A stretch of DNA of 64,000 bases from Duganella sp. CF458 (lineage in GTDB: Bacteria > Pseudomonadota > Gammaproteobacteria > Burkholderiales > Burkholderiaceae_D). Within the stretch, counting starts at the first letter, position 1. Each line of letters starts with the position of its first letter. The DNA lies in contig NZ_FOOF01000023.1 of the NCBI RefSeq assembly GCF_900113115.1, positions 1-64,000 of the forward strand. The letters are read 5' to 3'. The translations under genes and the position numbers were made by a program. This document shows, one piece after another, positions 1 to 6,573 of this stretch. The notes below the pieces were generated by a model. The model was not told the DNA's origin and made no database searches. It saw only the letters and a list, made by a program, of their open reading frames with translations.

Positions 1-60
1 AACCCACCAACCATGGAGAAAAAAGCTGCCTGAAAATCAGAGTCTTAGACTCTCGCCGAT
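1..60. other. Left margin outside the recognisable cassette array
   Basis: I recognise no gene in this short stretch. It carries a small inverted repeat at 39-53 (AGAGTC, 3-base loop, GACTCT). The last cassette copy can be followed leftwards to about position 86, but the attC expected beyond it is not visible, so the array has probably been truncated or joined to other DNA here. Confidence 0.3.
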
Positions 61-291
61 TCAACAAGGTGTTTCAAATTCATTGACACGCTCCGAACGC
101 GCGTGAACTTGCCACGAAGGCGTTGCCGACAATGCGTCCGCGCCAGCGCCCGCACGAACGGCAGCATACCGCAACTGCTTGCCCTTGCCGCAAAACGGAG
201 AACCGCCACCGGCCCAGACGCCACCACAAGCCGCACGGCCAGATTTGGCGGCGGCCCAAAAGCGAAACGAAGTGGCGGAGGCAAACATCAT
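61..291 (-). CDS. Hypothetical small cassette protein (copy in cassette 6)
   Basis: A 76-codon frame in the leftmost cassette. Its N-terminus (MMFASATSF), a central block ending LRYAAVR and a later VHAR can be aligned with frames at the same place in cassettes 1 and 3. Conservation of amino-acid blocks between diverged cassettes is the only argument for translation. No domain is recognised, the composition is Ala/Gly rich, and non-coding cassettes with chance open frames are common in integrons. The frame ends just left of where its attC should begin. Confidence 0.3.
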   Translation of the reverse strand: MMFASATSFRFWAAAKSGRAACGGVWAGGGSPFCGKGKQLRYAAVRAGAGADALSATPSWQVHARSERVNEFETPC

Positions 292-308
292 GTTCAAATC
301 AAAGCGGG

Positions 309-380
309 GCACAACGTACAGGATAACCGGTGGCTGGAGCGCGTAGCGCGTAAGCCGTCCGGTTGATTAAATTGTTAGGC
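309..380 (-). repeat. attC recombination site between cassettes 5 and 6
   Basis: The 72-bp site runs from GCACAAC (309-315) to GTTAGGC (374-380). Inner arms GGATAACCGG and CCGTCCGGTT can pair. The stop codon of the cassette-5 gene directly abuts the site at 381. Role: substrate, as a folded single strand, for the integron integrase. Confidence 0.75.
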
Positions 381-620
381 CTATTCTTCAAAATTGGGCA
401 CTTCGTAGTCGACTAGTCCTAAGTCTGCAAGCGGGATGCCATGTTTCTCGGCCTCCTTTTTAAGCAGAAACACAATGTTCGAGAAAGCCATTCGTCTTCC
501 GATGGCCTGCTCGCGATTCAAAACCTTCCACGCGGCCAAATTGTCCTTAACTTCCCGTTTCAAAGCATAAGTGAAAGACTTCAAGCATTCTTCATGTGTT
601 GCGATACGGCGCTTGGTCAT
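381..620 (-). CDS. Hypothetical protein of cassette 5
   Basis: A 79-aa protein starting MTKRRIATHEE. I chose the ATG at 620 because the longer frame (to 644) would begin inside the attC site. It is charged and predicted mostly helical, with an amphipathic stretch around FSNIVFLLKKEAEKHGIPLADLG. No signal peptide or membrane segment is seen and I do not recognise a family. The gene fills its cassette from attC to attC, typical of integron cassettes, which usually lack their own promoter and are read from one near the integrase. Confidence 0.6.
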   Translation of the reverse strand: MTKRRIATHEECLKSFTYALKREVKDNLAAWKVLNREQAIGRRMAFSNIVFLLKKEAEKHGIPLADLGLVDYEVPNFEE

Positions 621-625
621 ACTGA

Positions 626-689
626 GCCTAACGTGATTGTTCAACCGCGCCGAAGGCGTCGGCTGGAACTTTAGGTTCGGCCGTTAGCA
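626..689 (-). repeat. attC recombination site between cassettes 4 and 5
   Basis: A 64-bp site from GCCTAAC (626-632) to GTTAGCA (683-689; the last two core bases deviate). Inner arms GTTCAACCG and CGGCTGGAAC pair imperfectly. It differs in sequence from the other four attC sites, so this cassette has a different origin. The stop codon of the cassette-4 gene (671-673) lies within the site. Confidence 0.65.
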
Positions 690-1045
690 TACTCAAACTC
701 CTCAAAGGGTAGTTCAATTGGCGACAGCAGGTAAGAAATTCCGTCTTCTGATTGCTTGACATGCCAGATGGCGACTCCGACTGGCGGGATAAGCAATGCC
801 AACGGAAAAGCAAACGGCGGCACCCAGAGTAACTCGATATCTCCATCGCCAGCCCAGCCCATTTCGAGAAAGGCCGTCTTGGCCTGTTCAATGTAAGGTG
901 CAGCCTTCTCTTCGGAGCCGAGAACAAGCTCAGGGCGCAACGCGAACTGGCGATTGTCGATATATTCGTAACCGTAACAATGAAAATTCGCCAAGGCTTC
1001 AGGCGGATAATTGACGATCTGATTTATTGGAATTGTGTAACCCAT
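671..1045 (-). CDS. Hypothetical protein of cassette 4
   Basis: A 124-aa protein starting MGYTIPINQI. It contains one hydrophobic stretch near residues 73-93 (VPPFAFPLALLIPPVGVAIW) that could be a membrane segment, flanked by acidic regions. It looks like many integron cassette proteins of unknown function; I do not recognise a named family. The ATG lies 18 bases inside the cassette boundary and the stop is inside the downstream attC, so the cassette is compact. Codon choice and GC are lower than in the chromosomal core genes to the right. Confidence 0.65.
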   Translation of the reverse strand: MGYTIPINQIVNYPPEALANFHCYGYEYIDNRQFALRPELVLGSEEKAAPYIEQAKTAFLEMGWAGDGDIELLWVPPFAFPLALLIPPVGVAIWHVKQSEDGISYLLSPIELPFEEFEYANGRT

Positions 1046-1326
1046 GTCCTTCTTGAATTAGCTGCCGAACGTTGTGCTAACCGGCGGCGGAAGCGCGCAG
1101 CGCTGTAGCCGTCCGGTTGAGTGTAGTGTTGGACACGCGCGTGAACTGGCCGTGAAGGACCAGACGACGGCGTGTCCGCGAATGCGCCCAGGCTAGCGGC
1201 GGGCCGCACTGCACTGAACTTGCCACCATCCTTTGCGCAGACGGCGACCCAAGCGGCACCGCAAGCCGCGCTGGCGGATTTGCCAGCGGCCCAGATGCCG
1301 AACGAAATGGTCGAAGTCTGCATCAT
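1024..1326 (-). CDS. Hypothetical small cassette protein (copy in cassette 3)
   Basis: A 100-codon frame from the ATG at 1326 that reads through the attC at 1064-1134 and ends inside the start of cassette 4. Its first ~70 residues (MMQTSTISFG, then WAAGKSASAACGAAW and GAFADTP) align with the frames of cassettes 1 and 6. Because it has no stop before the attC, any product would carry an attC-encoded tail. It may instead be non-coding; no domain is recognised. Confidence 0.25.
   Translation of the reverse strand: MMQTSTISFGIWAAGKSASAACGAAWVAVCAKDGGKFSAVRPAASLGAFADTPSSGPSRPVHARVQHYTQPDGYSAARFRRRLAQRSAANSRRTWVTQFQ
1064..1134 (-). repeat. attC recombination site between cassettes 3 and 4
   Basis: A 71-bp site from GCCGAAC (1064-1070) to GTTGGAC (1128-1134). 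It shares the inner core GCTAACCGGCGGCGG and CCGTCCGGTTGAG with the sites at 1339 and 1616, so cassettes 1-4 carry nearly the same attC type. Confidence 0.8.
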
Positions 1327-1338
1327 ATTCAAAGCGAT

Positions 1339-1409
1339 GACCAACGTAGAACTAACCGGCGGCGGAGGCGCGAAGCGCCGTAGCCGTCCGGTTGAGTGAA
1401 ATGTTGGAC
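1339..1409 (-). repeat. attC recombination site between cassettes 2 and 3
   Basis: A 71-bp site from GACCAAC (1339-1345, one mismatch to RYYYAAC) to GTTGGAC (1403-1409). The interior is nearly identical to the site at 1616-1686. Confidence 0.8.
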
Positions 1410-1603
1410 ACCGCACGTAAACTTGCCGCGAATGCCCACCGGTTGCGCGTCCGCGAAAGCGCCCACGCGGACAGCAGCATAACGCATAGATTCGCGCTTG
1501 CCACCGAAGGCTGCCCTGCCAGCGGCCCAACGCCCGCCATGACCGCACAGGCCGAATAGCCAGCGCCCGAAAAGTCAAACGAAGTGGTCGCAGCAGAAGT
1601 CAT
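1352..1603 (-). pseudogene. Frame-shifted copy of the small cassette ORF (cassette 2)
   Basis: Cassette 2 is a near-duplicate of cassette 1. The frame starts at the equivalent ATG (1603) and begins with the same MTSAATTSFDF, but an indel around 1530 (GCCCAACG here against GCCCAAACG in cassette 1) moves it into another frame, so the downstream RYAAVR and GAFAD blocks are lost. Either this is a decayed copy or the family is not protein coding. Confidence 0.25.
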
Positions 1604-1605
1604 GT

Positions 1606-1881
1606 TCAAAGCAGGGCCCAACGTAGAACTAACCGGCGGCGGAGGCGCGCAGCGCCGTAGCCGTCCGGTTGAGTGAAATGTTGGACACCGCGCGTGAACT
1701 TGCCGTGAATGCCCACCGGTTGCGCGTCCGCGAAAGCGCCCACGCGGACAGCAGCATAACGCATAGATTCGCGCTTGCCACCGAAGGCTGCGCTGCTAGC
1801 GGCCCAAACGCCGGCCATGACCGCGCAGCCCGAATAGCCAGCGCCCGAAAAGTCAAACGAAGTGGTCGCAGCAGAAGTCAT
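1606..1881 (-). CDS. Hypothetical small cassette protein (copy in cassette 1)
   Basis: A 91-codon frame in the cassette next to attI, starting MTSAATTSFDFSGAG. The blocks GGKRESMRYAAVR, GAFAD and FTRGVQH align with the frames in cassettes 3 and 6. The frame runs through the attC with no stop until just beyond it. As the first cassette it would be best placed for expression from an integrase-side promoter. No domain is recognised and the coding status is doubtful. Confidence 0.3.
   Translation of the reverse strand: MTSAATTSFDFSGAGYSGCAVMAGVWAASSAAFGGKRESMRYAAVRVGAFADAQPVGIHGKFTRGVQHFTQPDGYGAARLRRRLVLRWALL
1616..1686 (-). repeat. attC recombination site between cassettes 1 and 2
   Basis: A 71-bp site from GCCCAAC (1616-1622) to GTTGGAC (1680-1686). 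The interior has pairing arms ACTAACCGG and CCGGTTGAGT around a GC-rich centre. It is the most canonical of the five sites. Confidence 0.85.
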
Positions 1882-1893
1882 GTTCAAAGCGGG

Positions 1894-1960
1894 GCCCAAC
1901 CTAAAGTAGACGTCAAATTGACGTTTTTGCAAATTTTAACACGACGCCTAATCACAGATT
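1894..1960 (-). other. Probable attI site of the integron
   Basis: GCCCAAC at 1894-1900 (GTTGGGC on the minus strand) is the last core motif before the integrase gene and has no partner core to its right, as expected for attI rather than attC. On the minus strand it is preceded by CTACTTTAG, loosely like the end of attI1. The right boundary is approximate. The AT-rich stretch to about 1960 probably also holds the promoters for the integrase and the cassettes. Confidence 0.6.
1910..1924. promoter_or_regulatory. Inverted repeat between attI and intI
   Basis: Perfect 7-bp arms ACGTCAA and TTGACGT around one central base. It lies within the attI/promoter region and could be an integrase- or regulator-binding site. 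The TTGACG would also serve as a -35-like element, but I could not pair it with a convincing -10. Confidence 0.35.
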
Positions 1961-2029
1961 GAGGAATGTCCAAGCCGAGATTTGCGGCGATGCGATCATA
2001 AAAACTCCCAACGGCCGGAGAGAGCCATC

Positions 2030-2995
2030 ATGTCGCCAAGCCAACCAAAATTACTGGACCAAGTGCGCGCGGTGATTCGAACCCTGCATTACAGCATTCG
2101 CACTGAACAGGCATATGTAGACTGGGCTCGCAGATTTATCCTCTTTCATAACAAGCGCCATCCTCAAGAAATGGGAAAAGAAGAAATCGAGTCGTTCCTG
2201 ACGCATCTCGCAGTTGAAGGGCGGGTCTCTGCGTCCACACAATCCCAAGCGAAAGCCGCCCTGCTCTTCCTGTATCAAAGGGTCCTGAAAATGGATGTCG
2301 ACTGGCTGAAGGACGTGGTTGCAGCCAAGCAGCCTCAGCGAATGCCAACTGTACTCACGGTCGATGAAGTGAGGACTGTACTGTCACGAATGGAAGGCCT
2401 GCCTTGGCTCGTCGCGTCTATTTTGTACGGCAGTGGCCTCCGTGTGCTTGAAGCCTGCCGCTTGCGAGTCCTCGACGTGGATTTCGGTGCGCGCCAGATC
2501 TTGGTTCGCAATGGCAAAGGCGCGAAGGATCGGGTCACCATGCTGCCCGATATGCTGACGGATCCCCTCAAATCCCACTTGGAGCTTGTTAGGCTTCAGC
2601 ACCAGCGCGACTTGGAGCAAGGGCATGGCCGAGTATTTCTTCCGTTTGCGCTGGACCGCAAATATCAGGACGCGCCAACCGAGTGGAAATGGCAGTACGT
2701 ATTTCCTGCTAACCGTTTTTCCACCGATCCGCGTTCAGGTGAAGTTCGGCGTCACCACATGGAGGAACAAATGATTCAACGGGCAGTCAAGCAGGCTGCG
2801 CGCGACGCCGGTATTCCAAAGAAGGTTACACCGCATACCCTACGGCATAGCTTTGCCACGGACCTCTTAAAGTCCGGATACGACATACGCACAGTTCAGG
2901 AGCTACTCGGGCATAAGGATGTGCGCACTACAATGATCTACACTCACGTCCTTAATCGGGGCGGACGCGGGGTTATAAGCCCGCTCGATCGCTAG
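2030..2995 (+). CDS. intI: Integron integrase (site-specific tyrosine recombinase)
   Basis: A 321-aa tyrosine recombinase that catalyses attC x attI exchange. An N-terminal SAM-like core-binding domain (about residues 10-95) precedes a catalytic domain. Visible catalytic residues are the Arg in GSGLRVLEA, the HTLRHSFATDL box, the His in LLGHKDV and the nucleophile Tyr in TMIYTHV. The insertion around DRKYQDAPTEWKWQYVFPA is the patch that distinguishes integron integrases from XerC/D, and the ending NRGGRGVISPLD is typical of IntI. I chose the ATG at 2030, preceded by GGAGAG, over an upstream start at 1982. It is divergent from the cassettes, as in class 1 integrons, and appears intact. No LexA box was seen in front of it. 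Confidence 0.93.
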   Translation: MSPSQPKLLDQVRAVIRTLHYSIRTEQAYVDWARRFILFHNKRHPQEMGKEEIESFLTHLAVEGRVSASTQSQAKAALLFLYQRVLKMDVDWLKDVVAAKQPQRMPTVLTVDEVRTVLSRMEGLPWLVASILYGSGLRVLEACRLRVLDVDFGARQILVRNGKGAKDRVTMLPDMLTDPLKSHLELVRLQHQRDLEQGHGRVFLPFALDRKYQDAPTEWKWQYVFPANRFSTDPRSGEVRRHHMEEQMIQRAVKQAARDAGIPKKVTPHTLRHSFATDLLKSGYDIRTVQELLGHKDVRTTMIYTHVLNRGGRGVISPLDR

Positions 2996-3093
2996 TTCCT
3001 CGGCTCGCCGGGCCACGCCCCCTACCCAATTGGTGCAGGATTGCGTGCCTTCAACGCTAGTAGAATAGGCAGATCATCCTGCAGGAGCGTCCC

Positions 3094-3489
3094 GTGAAAA
3101 TTTCAGCCACAGTTCGCAACTCCCCTACTTCGCATGAAGTCCACGTCGCAACAGACGACTCGGCGCAGTCCCTGCCCATTCCTGCAAAAAGGACCGGCAA
3201 GGGATCAGCCATCAATGGCGGCGAATTCCTGATGCTGGCCCTCGCCACCTGTTACTGCAACGATGTCTACCGCGAAGCAGAGCGGATGAACATTCCGGTT
3301 GATGGCGTTTCGGTGGAAGCCAGCGCAGATTTTCCGGGCCCAGGGCTGGCCGCGACAAACATCCGTTACCGCGCACGCATCACTTCATCCGCACCGGACG
3401 ATGTGATCGCGAACCTGCTGCGCCAAACCGACGCTGTGGCGGAGGTGCATAACACCCTTCGGTCCGGCTCACTAGTCACACTGGAATGA
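3094..3489 (+). CDS. OsmC-family protein
   Basis: A 131-aa protein of the OsmC/Ohr fold, whose characterised members reduce organic hydroperoxides with a pair of cysteines. The N-terminal strands, the signature helix (NGGEFLMLALATCYCNDVYREA, near residues 46-67) and the VSVEASADF strand are present. The family's central Cys is there (TCYC), but a clear second conserved Cys further on is not, so peroxidase activity is uncertain. It starts at GTG with AGGAG six to seven bases upstream. Monocistronic, with the next gene convergent. Confidence 0.8.
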   Translation: MKISATVRNSPTSHEVHVATDDSAQSLPIPAKRTGKGSAINGGEFLMLALATCYCNDVYREAERMNIPVDGVSVEASADFPGPGLAATNIRYRARITSSAPDDVIANLLRQTDAVAEVHNTLRSGSLVTLE

Positions 3490-3503
3490 CACCCGCGCCG
3501 CCG

Positions 3504-3758
3504 TCATTCCGAGGTTACCTGTTCGCGCTCCATTTGCTGCTCGGTTGAACGCGGGTCGTGATACCAATCCTCATGTGCTGATAATTGGCCGCACTCCAGG
3601 CACTGGGTCTTGGGCCATTTGACGGCGCATCCGGGGCAGACGGCCCTTGTCCAGAAAGTATTCCATACCGTACCGCAAGATGGCACGCACTCCCAGCGGT
3701 CCTCCGGTTGGGGACGCCATTCGCAGTGCGGGCAATGGATATCAGTCTTTTCGTTCAT
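3504..3758 (-). CDS. Small zinc-ribbon protein
   Basis: An 84-aa protein starting MNEKTDIHCPHCEW. Four CxxC-like knuckles (CPHC, CVPSC, CPGC and CLEC) suggest two zinc ribbons; Trp is unusually frequent. No membrane segment. A longer start at 3800 exists, but the extension does not look like coding sequence. Function unknown; small multi-zinc-ribbon proteins of this kind usually bind nucleic acid or protein, which is inference only. Confidence 0.6.
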   Translation of the reverse strand: MNEKTDIHCPHCEWRPQPEDRWECVPSCGTVWNTFWTRAVCPGCAVKWPKTQCLECGQLSAHEDWYHDPRSTEQQMEREQVTSE

Positions 3759-3887
3759 TTCGCAGCGTCTCGGGGTGAAGACCAACGAGCTGGCGTGCAC
3801 CGTCAGGGGATGCAGGCATACCCGACAGGTCCAGGGCGTTCAAAGGCTTCGCATCATACCGTGATCACTCAAATTGCGCACGTTGCC

Positions 3888-4412
3888 TCAGTCACGCTTG
3901 TACAGGCCCTCGATGGTGCTGGAGCCCAGCGAATGGGCTTTCACCATATACCCGGTCAGCGCGCCCGATGCGTTTTCCGGCAGCTCAAGTTTTTGCGATA
4001 GCGCGTGCACAGTGAACTGGTAGCGATGCACGCCATGCTTCTGCGGTGGGCAAGCGCCACCAAATCCTTTGGCGCCGTAGTCGTTGTTCATCGACTGGCT
4101 GCCTACTGGTGCGAGAGCTCCTGCCGGCAAGGACGTCACATCTTTAGGGATGTTCACAAGCTGCCAGTGCCACCAGCCGCTTCCGGTGGGTGCATCGGGA
4201 TCGTGAACCATGATGGCAAATGCCGCCGTGCCTGCCGGTGCGCCGGACCAGGACAACTGTGGGGATTGGTTTCCCCCGCTGCAGCCAAATCCCTGGAACT
4301 CCTGGGACTTGGACATGAATTTGCCGTTGGCGATGTCGGTGCTTGTCAGAGTGAGCGAGCCTGCCAGTGCGGTGTTGGACGCCAGCAGCGCTGCAAGAAT
4401 GAGGTATCGCAT
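3888..4412 (-). CDS. YbhB/YbcL-type PEBP-family protein, secreted
   Basis: A 174-aa protein with a signal peptide (MRYLILAALLASNTALAG). The mature part matches the phosphatidylethanolamine-binding/Raf-kinase-inhibitor fold: SPQLSWSGAPAGTAAFAIMV, then the anion-binding D-PDAPTGSGWWHW motif and GVHRYQFTVHAL. Bacterial members such as YbhB and YbcL are cytoplasmic or periplasmic proteins of poorly defined function. The signal sequence places this one in the periplasm. It stands alone; the AraC gene follows about 80 bases away in the same direction. Confidence 0.85.
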   Translation of the reverse strand: MRYLILAALLASNTALAGSLTLTSTDIANGKFMSKSQEFQGFGCSGGNQSPQLSWSGAPAGTAAFAIMVHDPDAPTGSGWWHWQLVNIPKDVTSLPAGALAPVGSQSMNNDYGAKGFGGACPPQKHGVHRYQFTVHALSQKLELPENASGALTGYMVKAHSLGSSTIEGLYKRD

Positions 4413-4493
4413 TTGTGCTCCTACGTTGTGGGAACACGCATGTTAGACAACGGGCTTGAAATCGTTTAGCCCCAATCAAGTCAATTCTTCGCC

Positions 4494-5300
4494 CTAATCG
4501 CGCATTCTCGTTTTACGGAGTTCTGTCGGCGTAAGGCCGAAAAGCTGCTTGAATTTGTCGGTGAAGCGCGACTGGGACTGGTAGCCGCACTTTTCCGCCA
4601 CGCGGCCAATCGGATCGAAGCTTGTCTGCACCAGATGCAGGCCGTATCCCAGCCTCGCCCTGTCCTTGATCGCCTGCAGCGTGGTTCCTTCCGCCGCCAG
4701 TTTCCGGCGCAACGTCGATTCGCTGACTGCGAGCCGGGACGCGAGTGCATCCGCGTGCAGGTCGTTGGCGACGTCGGCACTGATAATGTTGTGCAGCTTG
4801 TGGCTAAGGCTGGGTGGCTCAATGACCGCACTCACCTGCTCATAGCCCAGATGATAAATTAGCTGCAGTATCTCCTGCCGGCGGATGGCCCACATGGCGG
4901 GCGGCGCAAACGCGGACCATTCGACGAACTGCTGGAGAGTTTTCTGGAAGGCGGGCCCTATCTCTCCCTGGAGAAATGGCGTGGCCCTGCTCTCCCTCGG
5001 AGGCAGGCAGTTGAAGTCGTCGTAATCGAATTCGACGATCAGGCCCAGATATTCCGCATCGCTTGGAATATTTCGCATACTAACGCTGGGATGGTTCGAC
5101 AGGATGATGAAGCTACCTGTCGGGCAGTCGACTTCACCGATTCCGCCAATCCGCTTGCTGCCGTCGAGCACACAGATCAGCATCGGCTTGATGATCGGAA
5201 CATTGACGATCCGTTGCTCCTTGATCGACGAATAGACCGAGAACGGCAGCGCCATCCCTGCCCCCTGCAACATCCTGGCGGAATCAATCAAACTCTGCAT
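4494..5300 (-). CDS. AraC-family transcriptional regulator
   Basis: A 268-aa regulator. The C-terminal ~100 residues hold the double helix-turn-helix: DLHADALASRLAVSESTLRRKL and then IGRVAEKCGYQSQSRFTDKFKQLFGLTPTELRK, the AraC signature. The N-terminal ~160 residues form the effector domain of the group seen in exsA/marR-unrelated AraC proteins that carry an AraC_N-like sensor. I use the ATG at 5300, since the longer frame begins with TTG. It starts 12 bases after the thioesterase gene and is probably co-transcribed with it. Confidence 0.85.
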   Translation of the reverse strand: MQSLIDSARMLQGAGMALPFSVYSSIKEQRIVNVPIIKPMLICVLDGSKRIGGIGEVDCPTGSFIILSNHPSVSMRNIPSDAEYLGLIVEFDYDDFNCLPPRESRATPFLQGEIGPAFQKTLQQFVEWSAFAPPAMWAIRRQEILQLIYHLGYEQVSAVIEPPSLSHKLHNIISADVANDLHADALASRLAVSESTLRRKLAAEGTTLQAIKDRARLGYGLHLVQTSFDPIGRVAEKCGYQSQSRFTDKFKQLFGLTPTELRKTRMRD

Positions 5301-5312
5301 GTTACGAACCAA

Positions 5313-5735
5313 CTATGCTGACGATGACTTGGCAGCCAACTTGGCATTGAACTTTTCCTTGATGATCACAAAGCGCTGGTGGCGACCTTTTGAAATCAGG
5401 TCAACGCCATCGTGAGCCTCTACCGCGAAGGTCAGTTTGCGCCCTTCCACGGCAAGCAATTCGACGGTTGCAGTGACTTCAAGGCCGGCCGGGGTGGCTG
5501 ACTCGTGGCTCACGTCAATGTGGGTTCCGACGCTTTGCTCCGCAGGCCAATCAAGATGCGGGTTGATCGCCTTGATGCATGCCCATTCGAGGAAACCCAC
5601 CAGGAACCCGGTAGCGAAGACTTCCGGCATCACCAAAAACTCCGGAGCCTCCGGGTACAAGGCCGGCACCATTTTGGATGCCGGCAGTTTGAATGTGTGC
5701 ACGTACCTGATGCCAGGTTTGAGTGATTCTTTCAT
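5313..5735 (-). CDS. Hotdog-fold thioesterase (FlK-like)
   Basis: A 140-aa hotdog thioesterase resembling fluoroacetyl-CoA thioesterase-like proteins: the MPEVFATGFLVGFLEWACIKAINPHLD region with its acidic residue at the head of the central helix, then GTHIDVSHESATPAGLEVTATVEL and GRHQRFVI. It likely hydrolyses a small acyl-CoA; the substrate is not predictable. It is the first gene of a two-gene unit with the AraC regulator, which may respond to the same metabolite. Confidence 0.8.
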   Translation of the reverse strand: MKESLKPGIRYVHTFKLPASKMVPALYPEAPEFLVMPEVFATGFLVGFLEWACIKAINPHLDWPAEQSVGTHIDVSHESATPAGLEVTATVELLAVEGRKLTFAVEAHDGVDLISKGRHQRFVIIKEKFNAKLAAKSSSA

Positions 5736-5775
5736 GTCATCTCCAGAGCGATCAGGCGCGTGCCCACTTCAATCA

Positions 5776-6414
5776 TCAGTGGCGCTCGATCGAATGGATA
5801 TTACCAGCCTTCTGCAGGTCCGCAATTTCGTCTTTGGTGAAGACAATCGTCCCTTCGAAATACTCGGGAGCGGAGGCCTTACCGCTGCTCATGTCCTTCG
5901 TTACGCCCTTCAGCTTGTTATAGGTAACGCGAGGAGTGTCGAATTCGATATTGTTTCCATCGACGTTCCTGACCCGCAGCACGCCATACATGGACGTGGA
6001 CTCGGGCGACTTCAGCAGGCTTGCGACATTCGCGATGTAGATGTCGTTCTTCATTGGCGTCGCGACCAGCGCCTGAACCTGACTACTCCGGTTTGAATCC
6101 GCGATCGAGCCGAATACGCCAATGCCCACGATCAGCGCCACCAGGAATGCCCAGCCCCAACGGGACATGAACGGGATAGCCGGCTTTCCAAGCGTCTCTT
6201 CAACCGCCTTGGTAGCGAGCTTCTCCCCGCGCTGGCAGACTTCACACACTTTCACGTACTGCTTCGAAGTGACCCACTTGAAGAGGTACCAGACGTGATG
6301 GACCTTGTAATGCAGCTGGACCAGGAACGTCCGCTCTTTTTCGCACACCGGGCAATGCTTGTGCTCATTGGCTTCAAGTACCGATACTTCACCTTTCGAT
6401 CCCCAGACGATCAT
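5776..6414 (-). CDS. Zinc-ribbon membrane protein of unknown function
   Basis: A 212-aa protein. N-terminal CPVC and CEVC pairs (about residues 22-60) make a zinc ribbon like those of the zinc_ribbon_15 type. One membrane helix follows (WAFLVALIVGIGVFGSIA), then a soluble domain of ~110 residues. The ATG at 6414 is preceded by AAGGGA eight bases upstream, better than the longer start. No enzyme motif seen. Its stop is 41 bases from the thioesterase start, so it lies upstream in the same direction and could share a transcript. Confidence 0.6.
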   Translation of the reverse strand: MIVWGSKGEVSVLEANEHKHCPVCEKERTFLVQLHYKVHHVWYLFKWVTSKQYVKVCEVCQRGEKLATKAVEETLGKPAIPFMSRWGWAFLVALIVGIGVFGSIADSNRSSQVQALVATPMKNDIYIANVASLLKSPESTSMYGVLRVRNVDGNNIEFDTPRVTYNKLKGVTKDMSSGKASAPEYFEGTIVFTKDEIADLQKAGNIHSIERH

Positions 6415-6525
6415 GTTTTTTCCCTTTATAGTTTTAACGGTGCTGAATCGCACCCGGACAGCATGATGCCCAAATTGGGGTCGCTTGAATCTCTCGAATT
6501 TTCACTAACTAGCAAAATACAACGC

Positions 6526-6561
6526 AAAAAAAAAGCCGCCGGGCGCACCGGCGGCTTTTTT
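6526..6561 (-). terminator. Bidirectional rho-independent terminator after pnp
   Basis: A GCCGCCGG/CCGGCGGC stem (6535-6555) is flanked by nine A residues on the left and six T residues on the right. It ends the pnp transcript on the minus strand and could also act on the plus strand. Confidence 0.9.
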
Positions 6562-6573
6562 CAGCTTGGCTGA

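Larger units (their letters stand above)
61..1900 (-). mobile_element. Integron gene-cassette array (about six cassettes)
   Basis: Seen: five attC-like sites of 64-72 bp lie between the integrase gene and the left edge, at 309-380, 626-689, 1064-1134, 1339-1409 and 1616-1686. Each is bounded by inverse core (RYYYAAC) and core (GTTRRRY) motifs, some with mismatches, around an imperfect palindrome. Reading away from the integrase on the minus strand, the cassettes are roughly 1899-1622, 1621-1345, 1344-1070, 1069-632, 631-315 and 314-86. Cassettes 1, 2, 3 and 6 are related copies of one ~275-bp unit; 1 and 2 are almost identical. Cassettes 4 and 5 carry ordinary small genes. The divergent layout is the classic integron arrangement. 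Strong uniformity of four attC sites suggests a resident chromosomal integron; that is inference. Confidence 0.85.

Noticed and set aside
1982..2029. Upstream start for the integrase
   Set aside because: The ATG at 2030 has a better ribosome site and gives the usual IntI N-terminus.
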